Source: Avidesulfovibrio sp964369685 (GTDB lineage: Bacteria > Desulfobacterota > Desulfovibrionia > Desulfovibrionales > Desulfovibrionaceae). From it: a stretch of DNA of 64,000 bases. The notes beneath the pieces were generated by a model. The model saw nothing but the letters and a program-made list of their open reading frames with translations, was not told where the DNA came from and ran no database searches. The stretch covers positions 1 through 64,000 of the forward strand of contig CAYJFB010000006.1 in the NCBI GenBank assembly GCA_964369685.1, written 5' to 3'. The position numbers and the translations under genes are program-made. This document shows, one piece after another, positions 1 to 7,709 of the stretch. The number at the start of each line of letters is the position of its first letter. Position 1 is the first letter of the stretch.

Positions 1-324
1 AAGCGGTCGCCGCGGTCTTCGCGGTTAAAGCGTCCTTCTTGACGATCACGGGGAAAGCGGTCGCCGCGGTCTTCGCGGTTAAAGCGTCCTTCTTGACGGT
101 CACGGGGGAAGCGGTCGCCGCGGTCTTCGCGGTTAAAGCGTCCTTCTTGACGGTCACGGGGAAAGCGGTCGCCGCGGTCTTCGCGGTTAAAGCGTCCTTC
201 TTGACGGTCACGGGGGAAGCGGTCGCCGCGGTCTTCACGATGAAAGCGTCCTTCTTGACGGTCACGGGGGAAGCGGTCGCCGCGATCTTCGCGATGAAAG
301 CGTCCGTCTTGGCGGTCACGGGGA
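1..324. repeat. 54-bp tandem repeat, six copies
   Basis: Units start at 1, 55, 109, 163, 217 and 271, exactly 54 bp apart, and differ by only a few bases (for example aac/cat in one codon, tct/atc in another). 54 bp is 18 codons, so the array is in frame with the leftward gene and changes protein length without a frameshift. It is coding, without unique spacers, so it is not a CRISPR array. It continues past the window edge. Confidence 0.95.
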
Positions 325-452
325 AAATCCGCAGAGCGCGTTTTGTTTTCATCATTAGTAGGGGTAGTTTTTTCGTGCTCTGAGGGATTGTCGTTTTCCG
401 AATGTTCACTTCGAGGCTGAGAAAAACGGTGGAATGAGTGCTGATCGCTCAT
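1..452 (-). CDS. Arg/Asp-rich tandem-repeat protein, 5' part only
   Basis: Leftward reading frame that stays open to the window edge, so only the first 150 codons are seen. The ATG at 452-450 has a GGAGGA ribosome site eight bases upstream. After about 43 polar residues the protein becomes a tandem array of an 18-residue unit of the type FPRDRQEGRFNREDRGDR, six copies reaching the edge. The composition (Arg, Asp, Gly, Phe) resembles disordered RNA-binding tails found on helicases and on RluB-type pseudouridine synthases, where such an extension can precede the catalytic domain. The rest of the gene lies outside, so no function is assigned. The near-identity of the repeats at DNA level suggests recent expansion and likely copy-number variation. 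Confidence 0.7.
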   Translation of the reverse strand, partial: MSDQHSFHRFSQPRSEHSENDNPSEHEKTTPTNDENKTRSADFPRDRQDGRFHREDRGDRFPRDRQEGRFHREDRGDRFPRDRQEGRFNREDRGDRFPRDRQEGRFNREDRGDRFPRDRQEGRFNREDRGDRFPRDRQEGRFNREDRGDR

Positions 453-1084
453 GATCGGGCTCCTCCATGATAGGGGCTGCGCAAAAAGGTAAACAACTCT
501 TCAATCGTATCAATAAAATGATACAACGAAAGAAGAGATAAAATAACCTGATTCATAAAAATTATAAATAAGGTTCACAAAAAGCAAAATATATAGAGAT
601 AACGTCCGTCACGCGTTTCGTTCTCGAAAAGGTGTTCAAGGGAGCTTGTGTTCTGTGCATATTTGAGGAAGGATAGGTAATAAAACAGACAAGGGCTTGT
701 GGCCAGACTTGACATAAAAACGTCTACAAAATCATTATTTATGATGTTTACACGGAATCAAATATAAAGGCAATGCCTTTTCAAGGCTCTGTCTTACATT
801 TTAGTGTCAATATATATTTAGCGCGTCTCGGCATTCACTCAGCAAAACTAATGTAAAAACAAACAGTTAACAACTTTTATGATACATCATTTATAGTATG
901 CTTTGATGTTGTGCTGACGAACGTTGCTCTAAAAGTTTCATGTTGTCAAGTCTTCTCCGGTTGATGTTTTGTGTATAAACCCACTTGTCAAAAAAAGTTT
1001 GCTCTTGTAGTTTTGGTATGTCTTTTAGGGAGTGGATTCGTGTTGTGTATCATCATGTCATTTATTAACAGTAAGGAATAGAGT
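453..1084. other. AT-rich divergent intergenic region
   Basis: About 630 bases between the leftward repeat-protein gene and the rightward Nudix gene. I see no convincing ORF, tRNA or structured RNA. It should hold the promoters of both flanking genes. A candidate for the Nudix gene is described separately. Confidence 0.6.
985..1013 (+). promoter_or_regulatory. possible sigma-70 promoter of the Nudix gene
   Basis: TTGTCA, a 17-base spacer and TAGTTT, about 70 bases upstream of the Nudix ATG. The -35 box is one base from consensus and the -10 box is weak. Based on position and spacing only. Confidence 0.3.
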
Positions 1085-1579
1085 ATGCCGTTGATTTGCC
1101 CTCAATGTCGGTATGAATTTTCTCCTTGGCGCAATCCCGCACCGACGGTTGATGTTGTGATTATGGATGCCGAACGCGGTGTACTTTTGATTCGTCGTGC
1201 CAATCCGCCTTTGGGATATGCTTTGCCCGGAGGGTTTGTGGATGAAGGCGAGAGTGTGGAACATGCTGCTGTTCGCGAGGCCTTGGAAGAGACGGGATTG
1301 GTTGTGCGTTTGACAGCGTTACTTGGGGTATATTCCAATCCGAAACGCGATTTGAGAAAACACACCATGTCAACAGTTTTTTTGGCACAAGCCGAAGATT
1401 TGTCCACATTAAAAGCCGGTGACGACGCCGCTGATGCAGGCTTCTTTTCTTTTGAAGCCTTACCTGAACTGGTTTTTGATCACGCTCGGATCCTAACTCA
1501 TGCCAAAGCGGTTTTATGTGGAGAACGCCCTGCCGCAGCCATTTCTGAACGGGATGACAATGCCCCTTATAGCGAATAA
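1085..1579 (+). CDS. Nudix hydrolase
   Basis: 164-residue cytoplasmic hydrolase of nucleoside-diphosphate-linked substrates, of the ADP-ribose/NADH pyrophosphatase-like group. The Nudix box is complete at about residues 45-67: Gly, five residues, Glu, seven residues, Arg-Glu, then EEtGL (GFVDEGES...REALEETG). A CPxC pair near the N-terminus looks like half of the zinc ribbon found in NudC-like members. Start ATG has an AAGGA site about eight bases upstream. The 3' end overlaps the next gene, so the two are probably translationally coupled. The exact substrate cannot be read from the sequence. Confidence 0.85.
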   Translation: MPLICPQCRYEFSPWRNPAPTVDVVIMDAERGVLLIRRANPPLGYALPGGFVDEGESVEHAAVREALEETGLVVRLTALLGVYSNPKRDLRKHTMSTVFLAQAEDLSTLKAGDDAADAGFFSFEALPELVFDHARILTHAKAVLCGERPAAAISERDDNAPYSE

Positions 1580-3272
1580 CAACACGAAAGAAAAAGATTT
1601 TCCATGTTCACTTGTGGGGGTTGTGTTGGCAGGAGGACGTTCACGGCGGCTTGGGCATGATAAACGTATCGTGCGGCTTGATGACAAATCCATGACGTTA
1701 TTGGAACATGTGATTGAGGTGTTGCGACAGTGTGTGGAGAAGATTGCCGTTTCGCACCGTGCCGAAGAGAAACCTGTTTGTCAGGACGCGTCGTTATACC
1801 ATTTTATATCGGATGTTGTGCCGCAGGGTCAACATCTCGGTCCGTTTGGTGCTGTCTATTCTTGTTTACGAACGTTAAAAGCGCCTATTTTGGTTGTACC
1901 GTGTGATTTGCCGTTTCTGACGACTGAAACATTACAAAATCTGATACGACAACGTGATTGTGCACGAAAACACGCCTTGCGATACGATGTACCGTTACCG
2001 TTAATGACCACATACAGACAGGAAAAAACAGGTTTTATTGAAGGGCTTATGGCGATTTATGAATATGAGGCGTTGCCCTTTTTTGAAAACGCGTTGAGCT
2101 TGGGTATATACAAACTCAACAGCGTGATCGATCCTGCACGGCGTGTGGACATTGTATATTCTGAAAAAGAAGCAAAACCTTTTTTTAATCTTAATTATCC
2201 TGACGACTTGCGTCGGGCAAGGACACTTATCCATATGCATCGGCCTTTCTCGGCAGAGCCGGCACCGCACACAGCCGCCACGGGCTCTTTTTTGGAAGAC
2301 GCTTTGGGACGCAGTATTCGCTATGTACGCCTATCTGTGACAGATCGTTGTAATTTACGTTGTTTTTATTGCAGTAATGAAGCGAAAAATTTTATTCCTC
2401 ATACAGCGGTTTTGCGTTATGAAGAGATGGAACGTCTTGTCGGTGTGCTTCGCCATATGGGTGTGGGGAAGGTGCGCATTACAGGTGGGGAACCTTTTGT
2501 GCGTAAGGGATTGGTGCCTTTTCTTGAGCGTTTGCATGAAAAAGATCCGCAACTTGATTTGCGAGTAACAACGAACGGAACCCTTGTGAAGCCGTACATT
2601 ACGGCCTTGGCCGAGTGCAAGCTGAATGCCGTGAATCTTTCGCTTGACACGTTGCAACCGGCAACGTTTATGAAGTTGACCCAACATGACGGTTTATCAA
2701 AAGTGTTGGACAATTTGGAGGCAATGCTGGCTGTCGGGTTGCGCGTCAAGCTAAATGCGGTGGCTTTACGCGGTGTGAATGACGGGCAACTGAAAGATTT
2801 TTTGGCGATAGCGCAACAATATAAAATTGATGTGCGTTTTATTGAATTTATGCCGATGGGTGAAGACACGCAGTGGAATCAATCATTTTTTTGGTCTGCC
2901 GAAGAGATTGTGCAGGCCGCACAAACATTGACGAATTTAAGACCTTCAAGGCTTGCTGAAGACAATCTTGGTCCTGCACGGATGTATGATCTTGATGGTG
3001 GTGGACGTTTAGGTGTTATTTCGGCTGTTTCAAATCATTTTTGCGGCACATGCAATCGCCTGAGGATTACGGCTTCGGGGCAGTTACGTACATGTTTGTT
3101 TGATGATCGTGAATACAGTTTGCGGCAGGCACTTCGTCATCCGCATATTCAAGATCAAACGCTTATGCGTATCATACAACGCGCGTTGCAAAACAAACCG
3201 CTTGGCGTTCACCTGCTTGAAGCACGGGAGCAACACGTCGCACGGCAACGCATGATGTCTATCGGCGGATAG
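1554..3272 (+). CDS. MobA-MoaA fusion: molybdopterin guanylyltransferase plus GTP 3',8-cyclase
   Basis: Two steps of molybdenum cofactor synthesis in one chain of about 572 residues. Residues about 20-215 form a MobA-type nucleotidyltransferase with the LAGGRSRR..HDK GTP loop and a PCDLPF metal site. Residues about 245-572 form MoaA: radical SAM cluster CNLRCFYC (Cys 266, 270, 273), GGEPF motif, C-terminal cluster motif CGTCNRL...C and the terminal Gly-Gly typical of MoaA. An earlier ATG at 1500 is in frame. I prefer 1554 (or 1560) because the MobA core begins only about 25 residues later and overlap with the Nudix gene is shorter, but no strong ribosome site decides it. It ends in TAG. The fusion fits an organism with molybdo/tungsto-enzymes. 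Neighbouring moa/moe genes are absent. Confidence 0.9.
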   Translation: MTMPLIANNNTKEKDFPCSLVGVVLAGGRSRRLGHDKRIVRLDDKSMTLLEHVIEVLRQCVEKIAVSHRAEEKPVCQDASLYHFISDVVPQGQHLGPFGAVYSCLRTLKAPILVVPCDLPFLTTETLQNLIRQRDCARKHALRYDVPLPLMTTYRQEKTGFIEGLMAIYEYEALPFFENALSLGIYKLNSVIDPARRVDIVYSEKEAKPFFNLNYPDDLRRARTLIHMHRPFSAEPAPHTAATGSFLEDALGRSIRYVRLSVTDRCNLRCFYCSNEAKNFIPHTAVLRYEEMERLVGVLRHMGVGKVRITGGEPFVRKGLVPFLERLHEKDPQLDLRVTTNGTLVKPYITALAECKLNAVNLSLDTLQPATFMKLTQHDGLSKVLDNLEAMLAVGLRVKLNAVALRGVNDGQLKDFLAIAQQYKIDVRFIEFMPMGEDTQWNQSFFWSAEEIVQAAQTLTNLRPSRLAEDNLGPARMYDLDGGGRLGVISAVSNHFCGTCNRLRITASGQLRTCLFDDREYSLRQALRHPHIQDQTLMRIIQRALQNKPLGVHLLEAREQHVARQRMMSIGG

Positions 3273-3277
3273 ATTCT

Positions 3278-3431
3278 ATTTTTTTCTGGGGGAGCTAAGC
3301 CCCCCAGACCCCCCTTAATCCTGCGGCGCACTGAAACGCGCAAAAGAATATTGTTTCTGCATAATCATGTGCGATCGCGTTTTCAGTGCGCCGCAGTTCA
3401 AGCGCCTCTGAGAGTCTTTCTGCAAAAAAAG
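3278..3431 (+). repeat. dispersed palindromic element, copy A
   Basis: Starts a few bases after the moaA stop. T-run, then hairpin 1 (CTGGGGG 3286-3292 with CCCCCAG 3301-3307), then hairpin 2 with a 20-bp arm at 3321-3340 pairing with 3376-3396 (one extra T), then AGAGTCTTT and an A-run. Same architecture as the copies at 10862, 23851, 35371, 38950 and 54175. No U-run follows either hairpin, so it is not a textbook rho-independent terminator although it sits where one would. Confidence 0.8.
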
Positions 3432-3594
3432 AACGGCATCCAGTACATATCATTAGAGCGTGTCGACACCATTAAGAAAAATTAAAATACCCTTACTATA
3501 GTGTTTGAGTATCCATCTTGTAAAATGTTCACCATACCGACCAATCAATACAAGAGGCATTTCCATTCACCAAAAAAATAAAAAAGAACAACGT

Positions 3595-5718
3595 ATGAAA
3601 TCTTGTTTTTGTTTAGCGGCACCGAGATCGGGCGAGGGGAAAACGACGCTCAGTATTGCTTTGATGCGTGCGTTGGTTCGGCGCGGTTTGGGTGTGCAAG
3701 CCTTTAAATGCGGCCCTGATTATATTGATCCCACTTTTCATGCACAAGCAACCGGACGCGCGGCGTATAATCTTGATACATGGATGATGGGTAAGCATGG
3801 GGTGCGTGCGTTGTGGGCGCGTCATGCGTCTCATATGGATGTGGGCGTTTGTGAAGGCGTTATGGGGTTGCTTGACGGGCGTGATGTCGGCAGTTTGGAA
3901 GGCAGCACCTTGGGTTGTGCGCAAGCGTTGGATTTACCGCTTATTTTAGTTTGCAATGTTCGCGGTATGGCTGCTTCGATTGCGGCATTGGTAGAAGGTT
4001 TCCAGCGTCATGCACAGCGTGCCGGTGTTGCACTTGTGGGCATTATTGGTAATCAAGCAGGCAGTTCTCGACATGTTGAAATATTGCGTCGAGCGTTGGA
4101 ATATGAGGGACTGCCGCCGTTTCTCGGTGCTTGTCCGCGTAATCCGGATTGGGCGCTTCCCGAGCGTCAATTGGGTCTGATTCCTTCCGACGAATTGGGA
4201 ACAACAGAAGCGTGGCTTGATGCATTGGGAACGTCTGCGGCACAACATATTGATATTGATCGCCTGTTGGCACTGACCGCCACACACACAATACAAAAAC
4301 AAAACACAGATAACGATACAATGATCGATGCCGCGAGACAACCGTGTCAAACAAAAGACACTCACGGCAACACAAACCTCAATCAATCGAAACACCGTGA
4401 TACTGCGGCAAGCGCACAGTGCGAAGCACTGAAGCTTGCCGCAGCAACAAGGGGGTTCGGGGGGGATTATCCCCCCCGCAAAAAAAAGCGTTTGGGGATT
4501 GCCAAGGATAAGGCCTTTTGTTTTTATTATGAAGAAAATGAGCACGCATTGCGTGCAAACGGTTGGGAACTTGTACCTTTTTCACCGTTAATCGATACCA
4601 TGTTACCCGCATCGCTCGACGCGGTATATCTTGGTGGGGGGTATCCGGAAACGTTTGCCGCCGAACTTTCTGCCAATGTAGGCATGCGTCGTTCCATTGC
4701 GGCATTTGCTGAGCAAGGTGGTGAAATCTATGCAGAATGCGGCGGGTACATGTATCTTTGTTCCTACCTAGAAGCCCATGAAGAAAGCGACGGCACAAAA
4801 GGGACACGGCATTCTTGGCCGATGTGCGGTATCATTGACGCCACCGCTACCATGGGACAAGGTATCCGCTCTTTGGGTTATCGAGAGGTTGAGCTCTTTA
4901 CAGAAGCACCCTTTGGTTTACAAGCTCAGCGTTTCCGCGGACACGAATTTCATTGGTCAAACATTGTGTTACACCGTGAATATTCACCACTTTACACCGT
5001 AAAAACCCGTACAGGAACAGAGGTTTGCGGTGTTAATCTTGGTCATGTCAAAGCCGGATATATACATCTTTATTGGGGCATCGGCGCTTGGAGTGCCGTA
5101 CAGGCAACAACGATGGACACGCCCACGGCACACAACAGCATCTCTACAAATGACACACAACAGCAAGGCTTGCTGATATTGCTCAACGGCGCGTCGAGTG
5201 CGGGGAAAACGACTTTGGCAAAAGCATTACAAGCTTGTCTTTTTGAAAAACATGGTGTGTTGAGCGTGTGTTTTTCGATTGATGACTTTTTAAAAGGCTT
5301 GCCGAACCAGCCTGAAACGGTTGTCGCCGGGGTGGCGTCTATGGGGTGTGCGTTGATTCACAGTTTTCATGCTGCTGTGGCAACGGCGGTTGAAGGCGGC
5401 GCACTCGTTATTGCCGATCATGTGATTGGTGAAGAAGAGGCTTGGATTGCCGATTTATATCAACGTGTCGGAGCACAACAGATTCTGCCTGTGCAAGTAT
5501 CCTGCGAACTTAAAACATTACAACAGCGTGAAGAACAACGCACCGATCGCACAGCCGACTGGCCTCATGCCGCACGCCAAGCACACAACATACACCGCCC
5601 TTTGCCCAAGCAAATCCATGTAGACACAACAAAAACGTCTCCAAAAGCGTGTGCCGAAAGCATCATTCTTGCGTTTGAAACGATTGGTTTTCACACAAGA
5701 AACCCAAACATATTGTAA
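3595..5718 (+). CDS. cobyrinate a,c-diamide synthase fused to a CPT-like P-loop kinase
   Basis: Residues 1-500 are a CbiA/CobB glutamine amidotransferase that amidates cobyrinate during cobamide synthesis: P-loop PRSGEGKTT (10-18), KCGPDYIDP, EGVMGLLDG, and a class-I glutaminase domain with YAECGGYMYLC (nucleophile Cys 382) and RGHEFHWS. Residues about 525-700 are a second domain with its own P-loop (GASSAGKTT from residue 532), SIDDFL and ADHVIGE motifs, like chloramphenicol-phosphotransferase (CPT) family kinases; its substrate is unknown. The linker between the two CbiA halves is about 60 residues longer than usual and contains an inverted copy of the dispersed palindrome (4403-4478). ATG at 3595 is preferred over a TTG at 3505 because the P-loop must be near the N-terminus; the ribosome site is weak. 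It lies 21 bases before the methyltransferase gene, so it may supply corrinoid for the island. Confidence 0.85.
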   Translation: MKSCFCLAAPRSGEGKTTLSIALMRALVRRGLGVQAFKCGPDYIDPTFHAQATGRAAYNLDTWMMGKHGVRALWARHASHMDVGVCEGVMGLLDGRDVGSLEGSTLGCAQALDLPLILVCNVRGMAASIAALVEGFQRHAQRAGVALVGIIGNQAGSSRHVEILRRALEYEGLPPFLGACPRNPDWALPERQLGLIPSDELGTTEAWLDALGTSAAQHIDIDRLLALTATHTIQKQNTDNDTMIDAARQPCQTKDTHGNTNLNQSKHRDTAASAQCEALKLAAATRGFGGDYPPRKKKRLGIAKDKAFCFYYEENEHALRANGWELVPFSPLIDTMLPASLDAVYLGGGYPETFAAELSANVGMRRSIAAFAEQGGEIYAECGGYMYLCSYLEAHEESDGTKGTRHSWPMCGIIDATATMGQGIRSLGYREVELFTEAPFGLQAQRFRGHEFHWSNIVLHREYSPLYTVKTRTGTEVCGVNLGHVKAGYIHLYWGIGAWSAVQATTMDTPTAHNSISTNDTQQQGLLILLNGASSAGKTTLAKALQACLFEKHGVLSVCFSIDDFLKGLPNQPETVVAGVASMGCALIHSFHAAVATAVEGGALVIADHVIGEEEAWIADLYQRVGAQQILPVQVSCELKTLQQREEQRTDRTADWPHAARQAHNIHRPLPKQIHVDTTKTSPKACAESIILAFETIGFHTRNPNIL
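4403..4478 (-). repeat. dispersed palindromic element inserted in frame in the CbiA gene
   Basis: On the minus strand the order is G7-ataat-C7 (4478-4458), a short CCCCCTTGTT segment, then an 11-bp hairpin arm (4444-4434 with 4413-4403) enclosing CAGTGC/GCACTG. The first part matches the copy behind serS almost base for base. It is inverted relative to the gene, keeps the frame open, and encodes about 25 residues of the inter-domain linker. Confidence 0.75.
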
Positions 5719-5739
5719 AAAATCAAAAAGGAGAAAACA

Positions 5740-7173
5740 ATGGCTTTTTTTAACAAAGAATTTTCTGTTCTTAGCCAAGAGCAACTAGAGCGAGTTCATG
5801 CCTTGACCTTGGAAGTGCTTCGCCTGAAAGGCGTGCTTTTTTATTCCGATAAAGCAAAAAAAATATTGAAAAAACACGGTGCAATCGTTGACGGCGACTG
5901 TGTTCGTTTTTCTCCTTCCATGGTCGATCGTTGCCTTGCTCAATGCCCTTCGGGATTTTTCTGGACAGCACGCAACAACAAACACTCCATCTATGTCGGG
6001 ATCGGCCAACAAACCTTCCATGTCATGCAAGATCACGGTCCTGTCTTTCTTCAAGAATTGGACGGCACACGACGGCACGGAACCCTTGAAGACGTGCGCA
6101 ACTTTTATAAATTAGGACAAACCAGCAATGTCAGCAGTGTTGTGGGACAATGCACAATTGATCCGTACGACATTGCAGAAGCCCCCAATAAGCACCTGCA
6201 AATTGTTCATGAACTGCTCAAACTCACTGACAAACCACTCATGATTTGGCCATTAAACACCGCCGAAGACAGTCACAATGTGTTCAAAATGATTGAAATG
6301 GTCATGGGTCAAAACTATTTGGCAAACAATTATTGTGTTTCAAGTTCCGTATGCAGCCTTTCTCCTTTGCAATACGCGGCCGATTCCTCAGACACCGTCA
6401 TCGCGTATGCCGAAGTGAATCAGCCTATTTTTATTTTGAGTTCACCCATGCTCGGTGTGAGCGTTCCCGCGTCTGGGATTGCCGGCCTTGTAACACAAAA
6501 CGCGGAAGTGTTGGCAGGCATTGTTTTGGCACAATGCGTTCAACCGGGACTCCCTTGTATTTACGGCACGGCAACCCAATTGACCGACATGCGCACAGGT
6601 GCCTATGTGACGGGTTCTCCCGATTCAAATTTGGTTGATCGCGCCGGTTTGCAGCTGGCTCAACAACTCTACAATATCCCAACAAGAACTCTTGCAGGCA
6701 ATACCGACGCAAAAATGCCCGATATTCAAGCCGGCTATGAGACTATGCAAAACTATATTCAGCTCGTCATGGGCGGCAGTCATATGATTAATGAATGTCT
6801 GGGTGTTTTGGACGGCATGATGACCGTTTCTTATGAAAAATATATTATTGATGAAGAATTGCTTCAGCGTGTCAAACGCATGATGAAAGGTATCGATACC
6901 CATGAATTCAGTTTTGATATTGACGTGATTTTGCAAACACCGCACAAAGAATCATTCCTGACGCATGAAACAACGTTTGATTTATGTAAAAAACAATGGA
7001 TAGCCCCGACATCACACTGGAACAGTTATGACGCATGGATTGCCGAAGGTTCTCCGTCCGTGACCGAGCGTGCCGCAAAACAATGTGCAGAGCGCCTTGC
7101 AGCAGCTTCTGATGATCTGCTGGGAAAAGCATTGAATAAAGAACTCGAGAAATTTGTGAAAAAAAACACTTAA
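5740..7173 (+). CDS. MttB-superfamily methyltransferase without amber codon
   Basis: 477-residue homologue of trimethylamine:corrinoid methyltransferase. The N-terminal helix (EQLERVHALTLEVLRLKGV), the GPVFLQE segment and the region LYNIPTRTLAG-N-TDAK followed by PDIQAGYETM align with the amber-containing MttB at 13830, where the matching stretch is YYNIPSYIAGG-UAG-TDSK. The site therefore carries ordinary residues. Non-pyrrolysine members act on quaternary amines such as glycine betaine, proline betaine or carnitine (MtgB, MtpB, MtcB); which one applies here is not visible. Strong ribosome site AAGGAG. Followed by a strong terminator, so it may be the last gene of a unit with the upstream amidase. 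Confidence 0.85.
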   Translation: MAFFNKEFSVLSQEQLERVHALTLEVLRLKGVLFYSDKAKKILKKHGAIVDGDCVRFSPSMVDRCLAQCPSGFFWTARNNKHSIYVGIGQQTFHVMQDHGPVFLQELDGTRRHGTLEDVRNFYKLGQTSNVSSVVGQCTIDPYDIAEAPNKHLQIVHELLKLTDKPLMIWPLNTAEDSHNVFKMIEMVMGQNYLANNYCVSSSVCSLSPLQYAADSSDTVIAYAEVNQPIFILSSPMLGVSVPASGIAGLVTQNAEVLAGIVLAQCVQPGLPCIYGTATQLTDMRTGAYVTGSPDSNLVDRAGLQLAQQLYNIPTRTLAGNTDAKMPDIQAGYETMQNYIQLVMGGSHMINECLGVLDGMMTVSYEKYIIDEELLQRVKRMMKGIDTHEFSFDIDVILQTPHKESFLTHETTFDLCKKQWIAPTSHWNSYDAWIAEGSPSVTERAAKQCAERLAAASDDLLGKALNKELEKFVKKNT

Positions 7174-7244
7174 ATGATATCTTTGTCTGTCAAGAAACAA
7201 CAGATTGAATAAAAAAGGTTCTCTTTTCATAATCTTTATACAGA

Positions 7245-7293
7245 GCACACAAAACAATCTCCCGTTTACGCGGCGTGTTTTGTGTGCTTTTTT
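7245..7293 (+). terminator. rho-independent terminator
   Basis: Perfect 12-bp stem GCACACAAAACA (7245-7256) with TGTTTTGTGTGC (7276-7287), 19-base loop, followed by six T. Lies 71 bases after the stop of the MttB paralogue. Confidence 0.9.
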
Positions 7294-7709
7294 ATATTTA
7301 ACTACTTTTTATACTTAAGTATTATTTTATAAAAAACAGCTATGAAAAAACTACATTTCTGTATAAAATATACTCTGTGTATTCTTTTTACATAAAAACA
7401 TAGATTTTTGTCATATATACTGAAAAAAGACTGGACAGAGAAGAAAAGGCAGGGTACATTTAAAACCACAAAAAAGATATATCAAAAGTCATTTTAAAAG
7501 GTGTTGTCTTTATTTTAAGAAAAAATGAACAAGCTGTTCAAGCCCTTCGGCTCAGCCCCTTTTTGACTGAGATTGTTGTCCATAACATTCAATAGATATA
7601 GCCGGTTGTTTACAATAAAGAGGCATAAGAAAAAGCCTTGGCATTATGAAAAACCGCTATGACACCATTTTGCAACTGATACATCAGTTTTCCTGAAAAG
7701 GAGCATAGT
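7294..7709. other. AT-rich leader of the UroD-type methyltransferase
   Basis: About 415 bases without an ORF. Must contain the promoter for the 7710 gene. I looked for sigma-70 and sigma-54 boxes and found no pair good enough to call. No known riboswitch, including a cobalamin one, is evident by eye. Confidence 0.5.

Noticed and set aside
1..324. CRISPR-like regular repeats
   Set aside because: Units are contiguous 54-bp coding repeats with no unique spacers.
39..383. Rightward 114-residue frame over the tandem repeats
   Set aside because: It is the complement of the leftward repeat gene, which has a clear ribosome site and start; the rightward frame has neither and only mirrors the repeat.
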